From contig VUYT01000001.1 of the NCBI GenBank assembly GCA_008802785.1, positions 434,001 to 498,000 on the forward strand: 64,000 nt of DNA, given 5' to 3'. This document shows positions 37,511 to 48,496 of this stretch, piece after piece. A model generated the notes under the pieces. It was not told the DNA's origin. It saw only the letters and a list, made by a program, of their open reading frames with translations, and searched no databases. Numbering within the stretch: position 1 is the first letter of the stretch; the number at the start of each line of letters is the position of its first letter. Both the position numbers and the translations under genes were made by a program. This stretch comes from Symmetrospora coprosmae. Its lineage: Eukaryota; Basidiomycota; Cystobasidiomycetes; Symmetrosporaceae.

Positions 37511-40360
37511 TTACTTGGGGCCCGTGCTGATTGCGCCGCGATTCTTCCTGCTGCTAAAGAGACTGCTGAAAGTGCCGGTCTTGCGAGTGTCGTGCGCAGC
37601 GGGGGACACACCGCCGTCCCTTTTGGTAGTGACTGCGGTACTATTGCTATTGCTGCGACTGTTTGAGAAAGATGGCCTTGCGGACGGGGAGAAGTCGGCG
37701 TAGAACGCTTCAGACGAGGTGAGCGTCGAAGTCGTCGAGCTGGAGAAGGAGAGCTGCGGCGTAGGCACAGGCGGAGTGCCGCTGCTCTTGCTGTCGGTCG
37801 AAGCGGGCTGCTTCTTGCCGTTCGTGCTGGCACTGAGCTGCTCCTGCTGAGCCTCGCTTTCGCCGAGGGTCTTTGACCGGCCTCGCCTGAAGAAGCCAAA
37901 AGGTGACTTGCTGGACTTCTTTGCGGCCGGCTGGTCAGCCTTGCCATTTGTCCGGGACGACTTTGGTTCGGGGAGCTCGAGCGAGGGAGAGCTGCGATCG
38001 AACGAGATGGGCGATGGTAGCTCGGGCACTGGTTCGGCATTCTGTCTCCCGAGATTAGGGCTGGACGCTCGCGGTTGGACTGTTCAAAGCCAAAATGAGA
38101 AAGCATGCATGAATACGCTGAGCAGGCTAATGCCACCATCTCCCGAAGCGACTTACGCGTTCTGCCGTGCACGCCTTGCGGGATGTTCAAGGCCTCGATG
38201 GCAACCGGCGCAATTGGCAATACCTTAGCAGCGAGCTGCTCAGGCGACAGTCGCCGCAATCCGCTGGCTGTTCCTGGGCGAGATGTGACAGGCGTACCGA
38301 CGGGACTGTCAACAGGCGACGAAGTGATCGACCCGCCGTACTGCGGCGTGTCTGGAAGTGGGATCTGGTCTGGCGAGATTGACTGCACAGATGGCGTTTT
38401 CGGGATTTGCGCTTGTTGAAGGTTGAGCGATGGCGGCAAACTGCTAGGGGAGGAGCCATGGCCGAAGGGAGAGGCAGACTTGCTGCTTGCGCGTACAGGC
38501 AGACGGCCTGCCTCGATTGCCGTGTGCGAAGAGATGGGCAACCCGCCTGCGACTGCCGACAAATCGTCCGGTGAAGACGCTGACGGCTTGATGATCTCTG
38601 CTGGCGCAAGCAGCCCGGAGGTCGTGGGCGTGGTAGGAGCAGATGACGCGAAAGCAGCGGCATCTGATGGCATAGGCTGCAGAGAGAGCTGCGCCGAAGA
38701 AGGTACGGGCGACAGGGAACGGGCGGTAGGAGTTGGGGAAGCCTCCTGCAGCGTTGCCGGTATCTGGAGCTGGCTTGGCGGGTGTTCCTCAACGGGCGAA
38801 GGCATGTTCATAGCAGCTCTGCTGGGCTGCCGGCTTGAGCCGGGTCGCAGTAGGGCAGGGCCTGGTCCGCCTCCGGACGGACTGGCCAGCGGGCTGACTG
38901 CAGGAGATGGGTTGCCAGACCCTGGGGGTCCATAGATGCTGGCTGCTGGAGGCGTTGCCAACCTCGGCGACGCCAGCGGTGTTGTCGGGCCGCTTCTTGG
39001 CTGCCCAGCCGAGAGGGCGCTCGACGAGGAGCCAGAGTGCTGGGGGGCCAGGGAAGACGAGCCAGAGTGTTGGGGTGGAAGGGTCGGAACAGGCGGTGGC
39101 CGCGAGGGTTGCGACGGTACATGCTGTCGGGATGTGCTAGACGACAGCGAGACGTTATCTGACGAAGTCGAACGCGCGAACCAGCTCTTGCGCTTGGACG
39201 CCTTGCCGCCTGCTGCGTCCCCGCTCATGCCACTGACGCCACTCATCACGCTCATGGCGTCGGACCTATCCTTCGCGCCGTGCGATGCGTGCCCGGCTGC
39301 TTTGCTCATCCGCTTCTCCTTCTTGGCAAGCAGCTTCGGGTCAACTGGGATGGGCGGCAGGTCCTGCGCCACGAACGACTTCCTCGACTCTGCGTACGAG
39401 CCGCGCCTGCCGTTCCCGAGCAGACTGGGAAGATGCGTGCTGGAACGAGCCTTCATGCGAGAGCTTGGCTCGCCCGAACCAGACTCGTTCCGTGACGATC
39501 TCTCGTACATCGAGGTAGCGCCAGGGCTCCGTCTCCCACTGGCTAGGGCAGCGAGGTCGCCCTGGAAGCTAACGCTCCTCCGCTTGTTCTGCCCGTTGGC
39601 ATGATGCGAGGGATGCTGCTGGTAGGGGGCCCCTTGCGACTGCTCGGATGACAAGGGCTTCTGACTCTGGGTATGCCATTGCGATGACTGGCCGCTGCTA
39701 GAGCTTGAGACTTCGCTCCAGATGGCATTATTCCCGCTGGAGCTGATGGACGAGATGCCTGATAGCGCTGGCGAGACCAGGCCCCGGTTGAGTCCGAAGC
39801 CAGGTGTTGTGGGCGCACTTCCACCCATACCGCCGCTGCCAGGTGCAAAGTAGAAGGATTGTCTCGATGCGAGCTTGGACGGGTTGGCAGCGTAGGCTAT
39901 TGAGGCATCGTAGGGTGAGTCCATCCCCATGAGCGGGTTTCCCCAGGGATCCGTCACGTCGACCTGCCCGATAGCAGCGACTGGCATGCCTTGCGCGTTG
40001 ACATTGTACATGCTGGGCTGCCGCTCAAAAACTCGAGACATCTGCGTGCCGTGTCGTGTTGTGTCGGCGAGTAGGCGGTGCGGGTTCGTATGCGACGACG
40101 TGCCCAGCGAGACGCGATCGCCCAGGTGGCACACGCAGGAATCATAAGGGCGCGTTCACGAGCAGCAGATGGACAGGAGAGGAGAGCGGCAAAGAGTCAG
40201 TGACTGCGTTGAGCGATGAGTGCCGCTGCTGAGCTGTACGCACCCTGTTTGCCCGTTCCAGCGGGCGCTCGAGCGCGTAAGGGTCAGGGTCGGCTCCAAT
40301 GCCGAGCGCGAGCTTCTCAGCCTCTTGATCGGCAAGGTGCTGCAGTCGCGAGCCTGCCAT
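37511..40360 (-). CDS. Large Ser/Pro-rich protein of unknown function
   Basis: Three exons (40244-40360, 38157-40041, 37511-38079) give 856 residues. The N-terminal ~80 residues look conserved (LQHLADQEAEKLALGIGADP, then VFERQPSMYNVNAQGMPVAA and VTDPWGNPLMGMD). The rest is disordered: Ser/Pro/Gln-rich with many SP and TP sites, basic patches (KEKRMSKAAGHASHGAKD, KRKSWFARSTSS) and PxxP runs that could bind SH3 domains. A C-terminal block KSPFGFFRRGRSKTLGE resembles a membrane- or kinase-targeted basic-aromatic motif. No enzyme domain is seen; a scaffold or cortical/signalling role is only a guess. The first intron is 202 nt. The second exon's frame stays open through the 77-nt second intron and on to 37498, so intron retention would give an alternative C-terminus. 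Confidence 0.72.
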
Positions 40361-42458
40361 GGCGGTCGGACGGAGAGGACGGGAGGTTGAGATGGGAGGG
40401 AAGGCGAGAGCAGGAGAAGCTGTTGCCTTTGTTGTTGGAGACGACCAAGGTGTAGCTAGCTCCGCTCTGTGTGCTGCTTCGTGAAGATCGGAATCTTGTC
40501 GCCTCTTGCAGGCGCGAGAGCGGTTTGGACGGCTTGGGTGGGCGCTTGGCGGATGCTCGGCGCAGCGCGACTGAGGCAGTGGAGGGAAGGGCAGGAAGGC
40601 GAAGAGGCGGAGCAGGTGTTCACAAGGAGTGACGTGTTGACTTTGTCTGCTTCTTGCCTTTCCTGTGCTTGATTTCTGTCGACCAAGGAATCTACGCCTG
40701 GGATGGGACGGGCGAACTGGCCGGCTGACTGGCTGAGATCTGAGAGCGCGCTTGTGCTCCTTCCTGCTTCCACGCGACACAGTATTGTCGAAGAGAGTGC
40801 TCGCTCAGCAAGAAGCAGAGCAGAAGATCCCTCCTCCTCCACTCTGACGCTGTTGGTTGCTGTGTTGCTGTCTGCCAGCTAACGTCCGCCTGCTCTTGCC
40901 TGACTGCTTTGGGACTCGCGGTCTGAGTCCGCGACGACCTCAAAGTGCGGGGTCACACAGAGGGTGAGCGCGCGCGCGCGTGTCTCTGACCTAGCAGGTG
41001 CGGCCCGTGAAGAAAGAGCTCCTCTGCGGTAACGATGTGACGATACGACAGCAGAGCAAGAGCGACGATGCTGTTTCCTGACGAGCGCAGAGTCAGCCTG
41101 TTGTGTTGCCTCACGCTGGATGGGCAGGGACCCTCCAACGCCCGGCTGAGGCATGGAATGTGCATATGGATCGAGGCCGGTGGCGAAGCGGCTGCTGGGA
41201 TGCAAAAGCCGCCGGCAAGCACGTCCTTTTCCAAGGCATGCTGACTTACGTGTACTCGAGTAACTTGTACTCGTGCTCGCTGCTGGGAATAGACCTGGAT
41301 TCTTGTTTGTCCCTCTTTCTCTCTCTCTCTTGCTGTTCGGTCTGTTCAGCGGGGACAAGACGAGAAAGATGAGGACGCGCTCCATCCCGTCGCAGCTCGA
41401 GCATTTGCACGCTCATCCTGGCTTCGCATGTTCCGAGGATGGTTCACTCACCTTGGGACGGGAGAGGCAGGCCTGTGCGCAGGCTGACAACACGCACACG
41501 CAGACCAAGCGCAAGGAGGTGTCGTGCAGGATACGGTGACGCAGAGAGAGGCAGCGAGGGATGTGAAAAGTGGAGACGGCGCCGGCGACATGTCAAGTTG
41601 AGCAATTAGCGTCTGGTCAGCGGGGTGCCCTGATTCTCCCTCTGCACCTCTGGCCTGGACCTCACCGCAATCTGTCACAGGATCCAGGATCCTGTCAAGA
41701 GCGATCACTTAAGCACTTCAGCACTGATACTCAATAGTGCAATGTACACACTCCGCTGCTGGTGCCAGCATGTATGCCCTGCTCCCTGCAATGCCTCACC
41801 GTCAGACTGACCTCGGTCGATTGGGTTCTCTGTGCCTGAAATCAGCTGACATCCTGGCCAGGCCTAGGGCGAGATGGGCAGATGAGAGACGCACGGCTGA
41901 CAGCGCTGCACAGCGTAGTGTTCCAGATGCAGCTGATCCTTCCCCTTGCAGGTTCCTCTCCTTGTCGTCTGTACTGTTCAGTTATCGCCGTTGCCGTTGC
42001 CGTTGCCATTGTCGATGCTGTGCTGCTGAACTTGCCCTCCGCTTTACCTTGCGGACGCAGAGACGGGCCGGGGACGGTCGCGTACGAGGACCAACAATGC
42101 CAATTCGAGGAGAAGGATCCCGTTCTTCAGCGCTCCAGTTCGGCACTAGCGGATCAATTTGAAGGCTCAGAAAGGATACAACACAACGGATGCAGACCCG
42201 CGCGACCTTTGGGCGCCATCTTCAGCTCGGGCTCGGCCACGGACTGTTTGACAGCGGAGGGGCGGCTTGCATCCGTACAAGACAGTCGCACTTCTCACGA
42301 CCTCAAAGCGGCAGTAGGCAGAAGCGGTATTGTCCTTGCTGTGGTTTTTGGCAGAGGGTGCGTACTTGTACAACATCATCATCCCACTGGAAAGCTCCTT
42401 CTAGCGCAGGGTGCACGGCGGTAAAAACATAGGCAGAGGACTCACGGCACAGTGGACG
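40361..42458. other. Long intergenic gap, no supported gene
   Basis: This 2.1-kb stretch is the largest gap in the window. It lies between the 5' end of the Ser/Pro-rich gene and the 3' end of the PITSLRE kinase. It contains short open frames of up to ~190 codons on both strands, all of low-complexity composition and none with recognisable domains or paired splice sites. Simple-sequence patches occur: gcgcgcgcgcgcg (~40970-40981), ctctctctctct (~41320), and gccgtt hexamers (~41989-42008). It could hold a long promoter, 5'-UTR introns or a non-coding RNA. Confidence 0.4.
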
Positions 42459-44354
42459 CTAGAGGATGAGTTCGTACTGCTTGTCCGCCTGCCGCTCTGG
42501 CGCCGACGGCGACGCGTACACTCGCTTCTTCTCTCCAGCCGCGACTGACGGGAATGACTGGAACATGTCTGGGTGCTTGGGCAGAGGCGACTCCCTGCAA
42601 CGGCGAGGCGAGTCAGCTCCATTCTGCCATCTGCGTGGACCGCATAAGGAACAGGACCCACGAGAACCAAGGGTGCTTGAGCGCCTCCTCTGCGCCTATC
42701 CGCTTGGCTGGGTCGTACGCCAGCAGCTTGGACATGAGGTCCACACCGAGATCGGTCGTATACCGGAACTTGGCTCGGAGGTTCGAATATCTGCAGGCCG
42801 CACACGCAGTATTACAGTCAACGGAACGTGTGCCTATGGTAGCCGTAGAAGTCCTGCTCGCGTACGGTTGTACACTCGTCAGATTGAGGTTTTTGACATT
42901 CGGCAGATCGGTGAAGCCCGGCCATATATCTTCGGTCGGCCTGCCCAGCAGCTTGAGTATCTGCGCATCATCGAAGAGAGAGCCCTCAGCTCAAGACACG
43001 AAAGCCGAGCCAGGCAGAACTTAGTCCTACCCGGTTGATCTGGTCGATTTCGCCCTTCCCAGGCAGGAGCGGTTCCTTCTGTATCAACTCGCCCATGATG
43101 CAGCCAATGCTCCACATGTCGACGGCGGTCGAGTACTCGGTGGCTCCAAAGAGGAGTTCCGGGGAGCTTGTTGTATGTCGTGTAGTGGAGGAGGGTAGCG
43201 AAACGCAAGGGGTTTGGGCATGGCAGCGCGTTCCGCCGGCAGGAAGCAGTGACAGAGCGGAGAGCGACGCATATGGTTGCGGATACCAGCATTGTGGAAC
43301 GAGCAATCAGAGAAAAGCGCCGCCGGCATGAACAAGGAGGCAAACCGCATCAGCGCCACCTTCTGCTCCCTGTCATGCCACACCTCAGATATCCTCCGTG
43401 ACGCACCGATACCACAGCGTCACAACCAGCTGAGTCATGTGTCCTAGCGGCTCGCCATAGGTCCTTGCAAGCCCAAAGTCGGCTAGCTTGAGCTGCCCCC
43501 GGTTGTTCATGAGCAGGTTGGACGTCTTGAGGTCCCGATGCACGATCCAGTTGTCGTGGCAGAGCGCGATCGCCGAGAGAAGCTGCTGCATCAGGGTCTT
43601 CACCTCTGATGCGAGGAAGGGCGTCCGCATGGTCGATAGGAGCGACTTGAGGTCGTGCTCAACAAAGCTGTAGCCGGACATGAGCATACGTCAGAGGGTC
43701 AGAAGCGTTTTCGCAACCCCAAGCGCGTACTTACTCCATCACTATGAATACTCTGTGCATGGCGCAATCCGTTCAGCAGTGTCATATGATCCGATGCAGG
43801 CCAGGTTTCAGGTACGCAAGGCACGACACGCACTGGGTCAACGTATCTCCTACGACAATCTCGCGAACTCTGACAATGTTCTCGTGATGTCCGACCATCA
43901 TGAGCGTTCTGATCTCGCGCAGGCTCGTAATGGGGAACCCATTCTTCTCCTGATCCATCTTGAGCTTCTTGAGCGCGACAATGTCGCCCGTCTGCTTGTC
44001 CCTTGCGCGGCTCACGACGCCATAGCTCCCTTCCTCAATGTGGTTGAGGCGCTCGTAGCAGTACACGCTCCGGCACCCCTGCAGCAGCGGATGCTGCGTT
44101 ACTGGCCCGCCGAGCAAGCTTGTCCGCCGGCGCAAGGGCGAGTCTGACCCGGAGCCCGACGCCGGCCCTGTCCTGGGCGACGCCTCCGCTGACGATACGC
44201 CGGGCGTCGATGCGTGCAGCGATGTCGAGAACGTCTTGATCTTCTTCCGTTTTGGCTTCGGCACAGCTGTGGGGACGTCTTCATCGTCGAGGTCCTCCCA
44301 TTTCGACTTCTTGCGCGCCGGCTTGACGCCTGTGCTCGGAGCGGCGCTGGACAT
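42459..44354 (-). CDS. PITSLRE-type cyclin-dependent kinase (CDK11 homologue)
   Basis: Seven exons (43834-44354, 43735-43752, 43407-43667, 43031-43166, 42866-42960, 42662-42790, 42459-42594) give 431 residues; an ATG ending at 44390 would add 12. The name-giving helix is exact ([13 protein letters not shown]). Other kinase elements are the glycine loop [13 protein letters not shown], the lysine VALKKLK, HRD in [16 protein letters not shown] in [13 protein letters not shown], and [15 protein letters not shown] after the activation loop. The N-terminal ~95 residues are basic and Ser-rich ([25 protein letters not shown]), suggesting a nuclear kinase. CDK11 homologues act in transcription and splicing or cell-cycle control with cyclin L. 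Exon 2 is only 18 nt, and the intron before RSPELL ends in AAG. Confidence 0.93.
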
Positions 44355-44633
44355 GGATGGGAATGGCGAGCGCGAGCGCGGGTGCGTCACGAGTGAGATG
44401 ATGTGCCAGTCCTATGGGTGCTTCATGAGTACCTGCTCGACAAAGGTGAAAGCGGTCAGAGCAGAGAGGCAAGGCCGTGCAGTAGTCGCCTTCAGACGGT
44501 CTGCAGCGGCGCGGCTTCAGCTCTTGACGACTCTCACACTCTTTTGACAAGTCAGCCAGCAAGCGAGAAACGGGCAGCGCGAGGTGGGAGGAGTGCAGGA
44601 ATACCGGAGAGACTGCAGTCGATATACGCGGAC

Positions 44634-46328
44634 ATGTCGAAAGCCCGGAAAGCGACGCCGTCGACGCCGAGAGGCAAGCGGGCGACGAGCAGCGGCGGCG
44701 GCAGGGGAGCCAGCGCAGGCGTGGGCAGCGAGGACGACAACGAGGACAACGGAAGCGGAAGGAGCATGGCCGGTGATGATGAGGACGGGGCAAACGCGAT
44801 GGCTACGGACGAGGCTGGCCGCCCTGCTGTCGCCAAAAAGAAGGGCAAGGAGAGGGAAACTGCAGCAGCGGGAGGTGGTGGTGGAGGAGGAGGAGGAGGC
44901 GGCGGCGGTGGAGGCGGAGGGGGTGCAGGAGGAACGGCAACAGATCTCCATGCGCTAGACGACGCAGTGGGCATGGCCGGCGTCGACCTGAACGTGAGCG
45001 GGAGCCGTCCTGTCGCTGGTGCACACGGGCTTGGACGCTGATCTACAGGCGCCGCCGGACGGACATACGGACCATTTGCAGGCCGAAGAAGAAGCGATAC
45101 GAGCGAGCAACAACAACCCTCGAGCGCAGCAACAGCAGCTGCAGAACCGTGTCAAGGCGAGACCCCAGCTCATAATCGACGAGCAGGCGCTCAAAGACGC
45201 CGTCCTGCGGATAGGTCCGTCGGCTTCCATGCCCTGACTGTTCTCCCTACGGAGGCCCCGCTGACTCTGTGTACACGCTCATCCACAGCCGCCTCTTTCC
45301 ATCTGCGCAATCTCGAGTCAGACAGCTTGCCCATGATAGGCCTCGCCGTCCAGATGCGGATACGCGGGCTCGTCGAGGCCATGATTGCGGCAAAGGAGCA
45401 CCGCGTCACCTCGAACCACCTCCGTCCGCCGCCCATGTACCCAACGCGCTTCGAAGGGGACCTGCCCGGGCCCATGTGGGACACGGTCGTGTACGACGAC
45501 GCGGAGAAGGTGCTCAGCACCTTTGACCGGGTCGAGCGCGAGGAAGAGCGGCAGGCGCGCAAGGACCGTCTCGCGCGAGATCAGGCGGAGCAGGAGGAGA
45601 AGGAGCGCCAGGAGCGCCTAGCGCGCGAGCGCGAAGAGAATGGCGAGATGGTCGCCGGCGAGGCCTCCGCGTCTGGCGCAGAAGGCGACACTAGCATGGG
45701 AGACGGGATCACGCCCGCGGGGAGCATGCCCGGGACGCCCATGTCCGGCTCCTTTGGCGCGCTGGGCGACCTCAAGGGTAAAGGGCGCGCATCGGAGCTC
45801 GCGGGCACGGGCCAGAAGGACAAGAAGCGCAAGCGCGAGACGCCCGCGCAGCAGGCCAAGAACATGTCGGAAGATGTACGGAAGCGACTTTCGGACCAGA
45901 CGGCCGCGCGTGGCTTGGGGACGAAGAAATTCTCGTGGCTCTCTAGCGGCGGCGGGATGGACTCACCCAGCATGAACAAGAAGCCGCTCCCTCGCCCCAA
46001 ATTTCCGCCACTGCCACCTTCCGCCTTGTCCATCTCGACCTCGCTCCCTTCGCCATCAGGCGGCAGTCTACCTGGCACACCGGGCAGATTGCCAGGCGCC
46101 TCGGACCCGTCTACGCCCGTCGGTGCCGCCCAGGCTGCACTTGGCCGGCTGGCAGGGGTGCCCGGCCTGCACGAGGCCAACAAATCAAAAGCCGGTGGTG
46201 ATGATCCGGCAGACAAGCTCGTCACGATTCGCGACGCGCTCTTCGTCATGGAGCACGAGAGAGGCAGAGGCGCGGGTACAGGAAGCGGGACGAGACCCAT
46301 GATGCGCGCCTACATGGCTCGGCAGTAG
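44634..46328 (+). CDS. taf4: TFIID subunit TAF4
   Basis: Three exons (44634-44993, 45049-45214, 45289-46328) give 521 residues. The conserved TAF4 C-terminal domain spans ~365-521: NMSEDVRKRLSDQTAARGLG, KKFSWLSSGGG and the terminal KLVTIRDALFVMEHERGRG followed by RPMMRAYMARQ. The middle contains a histone-fold-like helix set (IIDEQALKDAVLRIA, MIGLAVQMRIRGLVEAMIAA) as expected for its pairing with TAF12. A charged coiled coil follows (RVEREEERQARKDRLARDQA). It is a core promoter-recognition subunit of TFIID in the nucleus. An 18-Gly run (residues ~81-98) encoded by a GGN tract and a basic, Ser-rich N-terminus are lineage-specific. It is divergent from the CDK11-type kinase gene. Confidence 0.9.
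44876..44932 (+). repeat. GGN triplet repeat coding poly-glycine
   Basis: Mixed gga/ggc/ggt triplets encode an unbroken poly-Gly tract inside TAF4. The mix of synonymous codons suggests it is selectively maintained or old rather than a fresh single-codon expansion. Confidence 0.85.
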
Positions 46329-46627
46329 TTCTTCTGAAGCGAGGTCCACGCAGCCAGCGCTAGCTGTTGTAGTTACACTTGCGGCAGCAACAGCGATAGG
46401 CTCACATCGATCTGTACCGCATCTCCAATCCTGGACGTCTAGGACGTCCGCACCCGCGACGGGGCCGGGTGCTTCCTGGCAACCTTGCTCGCGTATGCCG
46501 ATGCGACCACACTGTAGCAATAAAGTCCACCAGTGTGCAAGGATCAAGTCTCTGGCATGGCAGACGTTGTCGTGGCTGCTGCCCTTGGCTGCCTTCGGAA
46601 CGGCATGATGGTTCTCTTGGCGGAGGT

Positions 46628-47612
46628 CTACGTTGTTTGCGGCAGTCCTTCGATGGGTGCAATGTCCGTTTTGAGCACTGTGACCTAAGCTGTCAGACCC
46701 GTTCTGCGACCCGCGCGTGCTACCCACAGACCCACCTCGCCGCGTTTTGTCTTTCGGCTGGGGCGCTGATGGTCACCGAGAGCAACAGACATCAGGCCGG
46801 CTTGCTAGATGGTACAGAACAGCAGGGAAAGGGCGCACCATTCACGTTCTCGGTGATGTAAAAGCGCCGGAGCAGCATGATCGCTTCTTCGCGCCTGTAG
46901 CCCCCGAACGCTTGGAGCGGATTCGAGTAGCGTAGCGCTGGGCTTGTATGACAGTGCCTCGTGTCAGCCTTAGACTGCCTACGTGAAAGGATGCAGGGCA
47001 TGCGACTCACTTTGTGTGTATATCTAGCACGCCGCCGCATCCACCAAACTTGTCGTTCGAGCAGCCGTAGAAGCACCGCTTGATCCCAACCTGGCGGAGC
47101 GCCGATGCGCACATCAGGCATGGTTCGACCGTCACGTAGAGTGTCACGTCGCTGAGGGGTGTGGGTGAGCCTGAGATGCCTTGCGCCGCGTCGGGAAGGA
47201 TGCGCGAGAGCGCGTCTAGCTCGGCATGCAGGCTAGCCTGTGCGTGTCGAAATGTTTCACCATCAGCATCAGGAGCGCACGGCGAGCTGCATCACATGTT
47301 GGGCTTGATGGCAGGCCAGGACTGACGTTACGCGTCTCATTCGTCCTGTTGCGGCCGCGGGCGATGATTTCGCCATCGCGAACAAAGACGCAGCCGACGG
47401 GGATCTCGCAGGCTTGGATGGCTTCGTGAGCCTGCAGCAAGGAAGGCAAGGGTGGGATATATATGCAGAAGGGACGTGTGGTGAGTAGATGCTTTTACGG
47501 CCGGGCACTTTCAGAGAGGCCCTCGCTTGAGGCGCACCATCTCGACGGCCGCGTCCATGAAGCGGAGATCCGCCTCTTTCTGGTCCGAAAGGGGGACCAT
47601 GACTGGAGCCAT
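46628..47612 (-). CDS. tad2: tRNA adenosine-34 deaminase catalytic subunit TAD2
   Basis: Six exons (47538-47612, 47327-47431, 47011-47237, 46839-46942, 46736-46765, 46628-46677) give 196 residues. The zinc site is complete: HAE in LHAELDALS and PCxxC in [15 protein letters not shown]. Other family matches are [63 protein letters not shown] and the C-terminal [13 protein letters not shown]. With TAD3 it converts A34 to inosine in tRNA anticodons, an essential step for wobble decoding. The fourth exon begins after an ATACAAG acceptor. The start at 47612 fits the length and sequence of other fungal TAD2 proteins. The 3' end faces TAF4 with ~300 bp between stops. Confidence 0.93.
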
Positions 47613-48249
47613 TGCGGAAGAGAGGCGCGAGCGTTCCTGTTTCGCGGTTTTGTGTAACCTGGATAGATAGATAGATAGACCCCGTCCTGAGGATGACGGT
47701 GACGAGGTCGCGCGGTGCGGCACGGAGCAGGCTGAGGGACCCGTTCCGCCTGTAGAGATCTTGCCCCAAAGATGTGCGGTTGCTGCGTTACGAGGTCTTC
47801 AGGCAGCACGCTGCAATATCCTTTCTATAGCGCCATCCAAGCAAGATGAGCTGAGGGATTTCTGCCTTGGACTGACGAGACTACCGTAACTGGCTTGACG
47901 AGGAGAGTCCGAGGTCGCCCGCCGGTCCGCTGCTCTGCTCCAGCACGTCAACTCGCCTCATAAAGTGAGAACAGGAAGGGTTCAGGAAGGAGGAGAAGGC
48001 AGCTCTGCACGCAGGAACGACAGTCTGCCACTTGGCCGGGCGCAGCAGCTGCCGCTGCAGCAGAGGGAGAGATTCACCGACGGCCCGGTACGGCAGCCTC
48101 TGCGGGGTTGCTGCGAAGGAGATCAGCAGGCAGACGCAGGAGGTGAAGAAGGCATCGCCAAAAGGGGTGTCGTACATCCTAGCAGGCATCGTACGGAATT
48201 GCACTCGCACCTGCACCCTGTTTCAACGCGCAAGGTCGCCCTCGCTAGG

Positions 48250-48283
<34 letters not shown>

Positions 48284-48496
48284 CCGACTCGACCCGACCC
48301 CATAGGACAGAACCTCGGACGCCTGCAAGTGTAGTCTAGCGCAAGTCGCATTCGCATTCGCTACGGAGCACTCTGCGCAGGCGGAGGTACAAGAAGCGCA
48401 GGCCTGTTTCCATAACTCGCCGCCTCGATCTGCACAACGCCCCGCTCCAGCCTGCGACCGCGCGAGCGAGCGAGCGATAGATAGCAACCCGCAGCA
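47613..48496. promoter_or_regulatory. Divergent region between TAD2 and SSK1
   Basis: This 884-bp region holds both promoters. It contains two tetranucleotide microsatellites: (ATAG)4-5 at ~47663-47681 close to TAD2, and an (AGGC)7-8 run at 48251-48281 ahead of SSK1. A minus-strand frame at 47881-48216 has no recognised domain and I leave it out. Confidence 0.5.
48251..48281. repeat. (AGGC)n tetranucleotide microsatellite
   Basis: More than seven perfect aggc units lie 216 bp upstream of the SSK1 start codon, in the promoter or 5' leader. Confidence 0.95.

Noticed and set aside
40879-41385. 168-codon minus-strand frame in the large gap
   Set aside because: Composition is Ser/Arg low complexity with no domain, start context or paired splice sites. 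Not enough to call a gene.
46185-46727. 180-codon minus-strand open frame overlapping the 3' end of TAF4
   Set aside because: TAD2 ends better by splicing to the conserved [13 protein letters not shown] tail. The long frame is antisense to conserved TAF4 codons and has no domain, as expected in GC-rich DNA.
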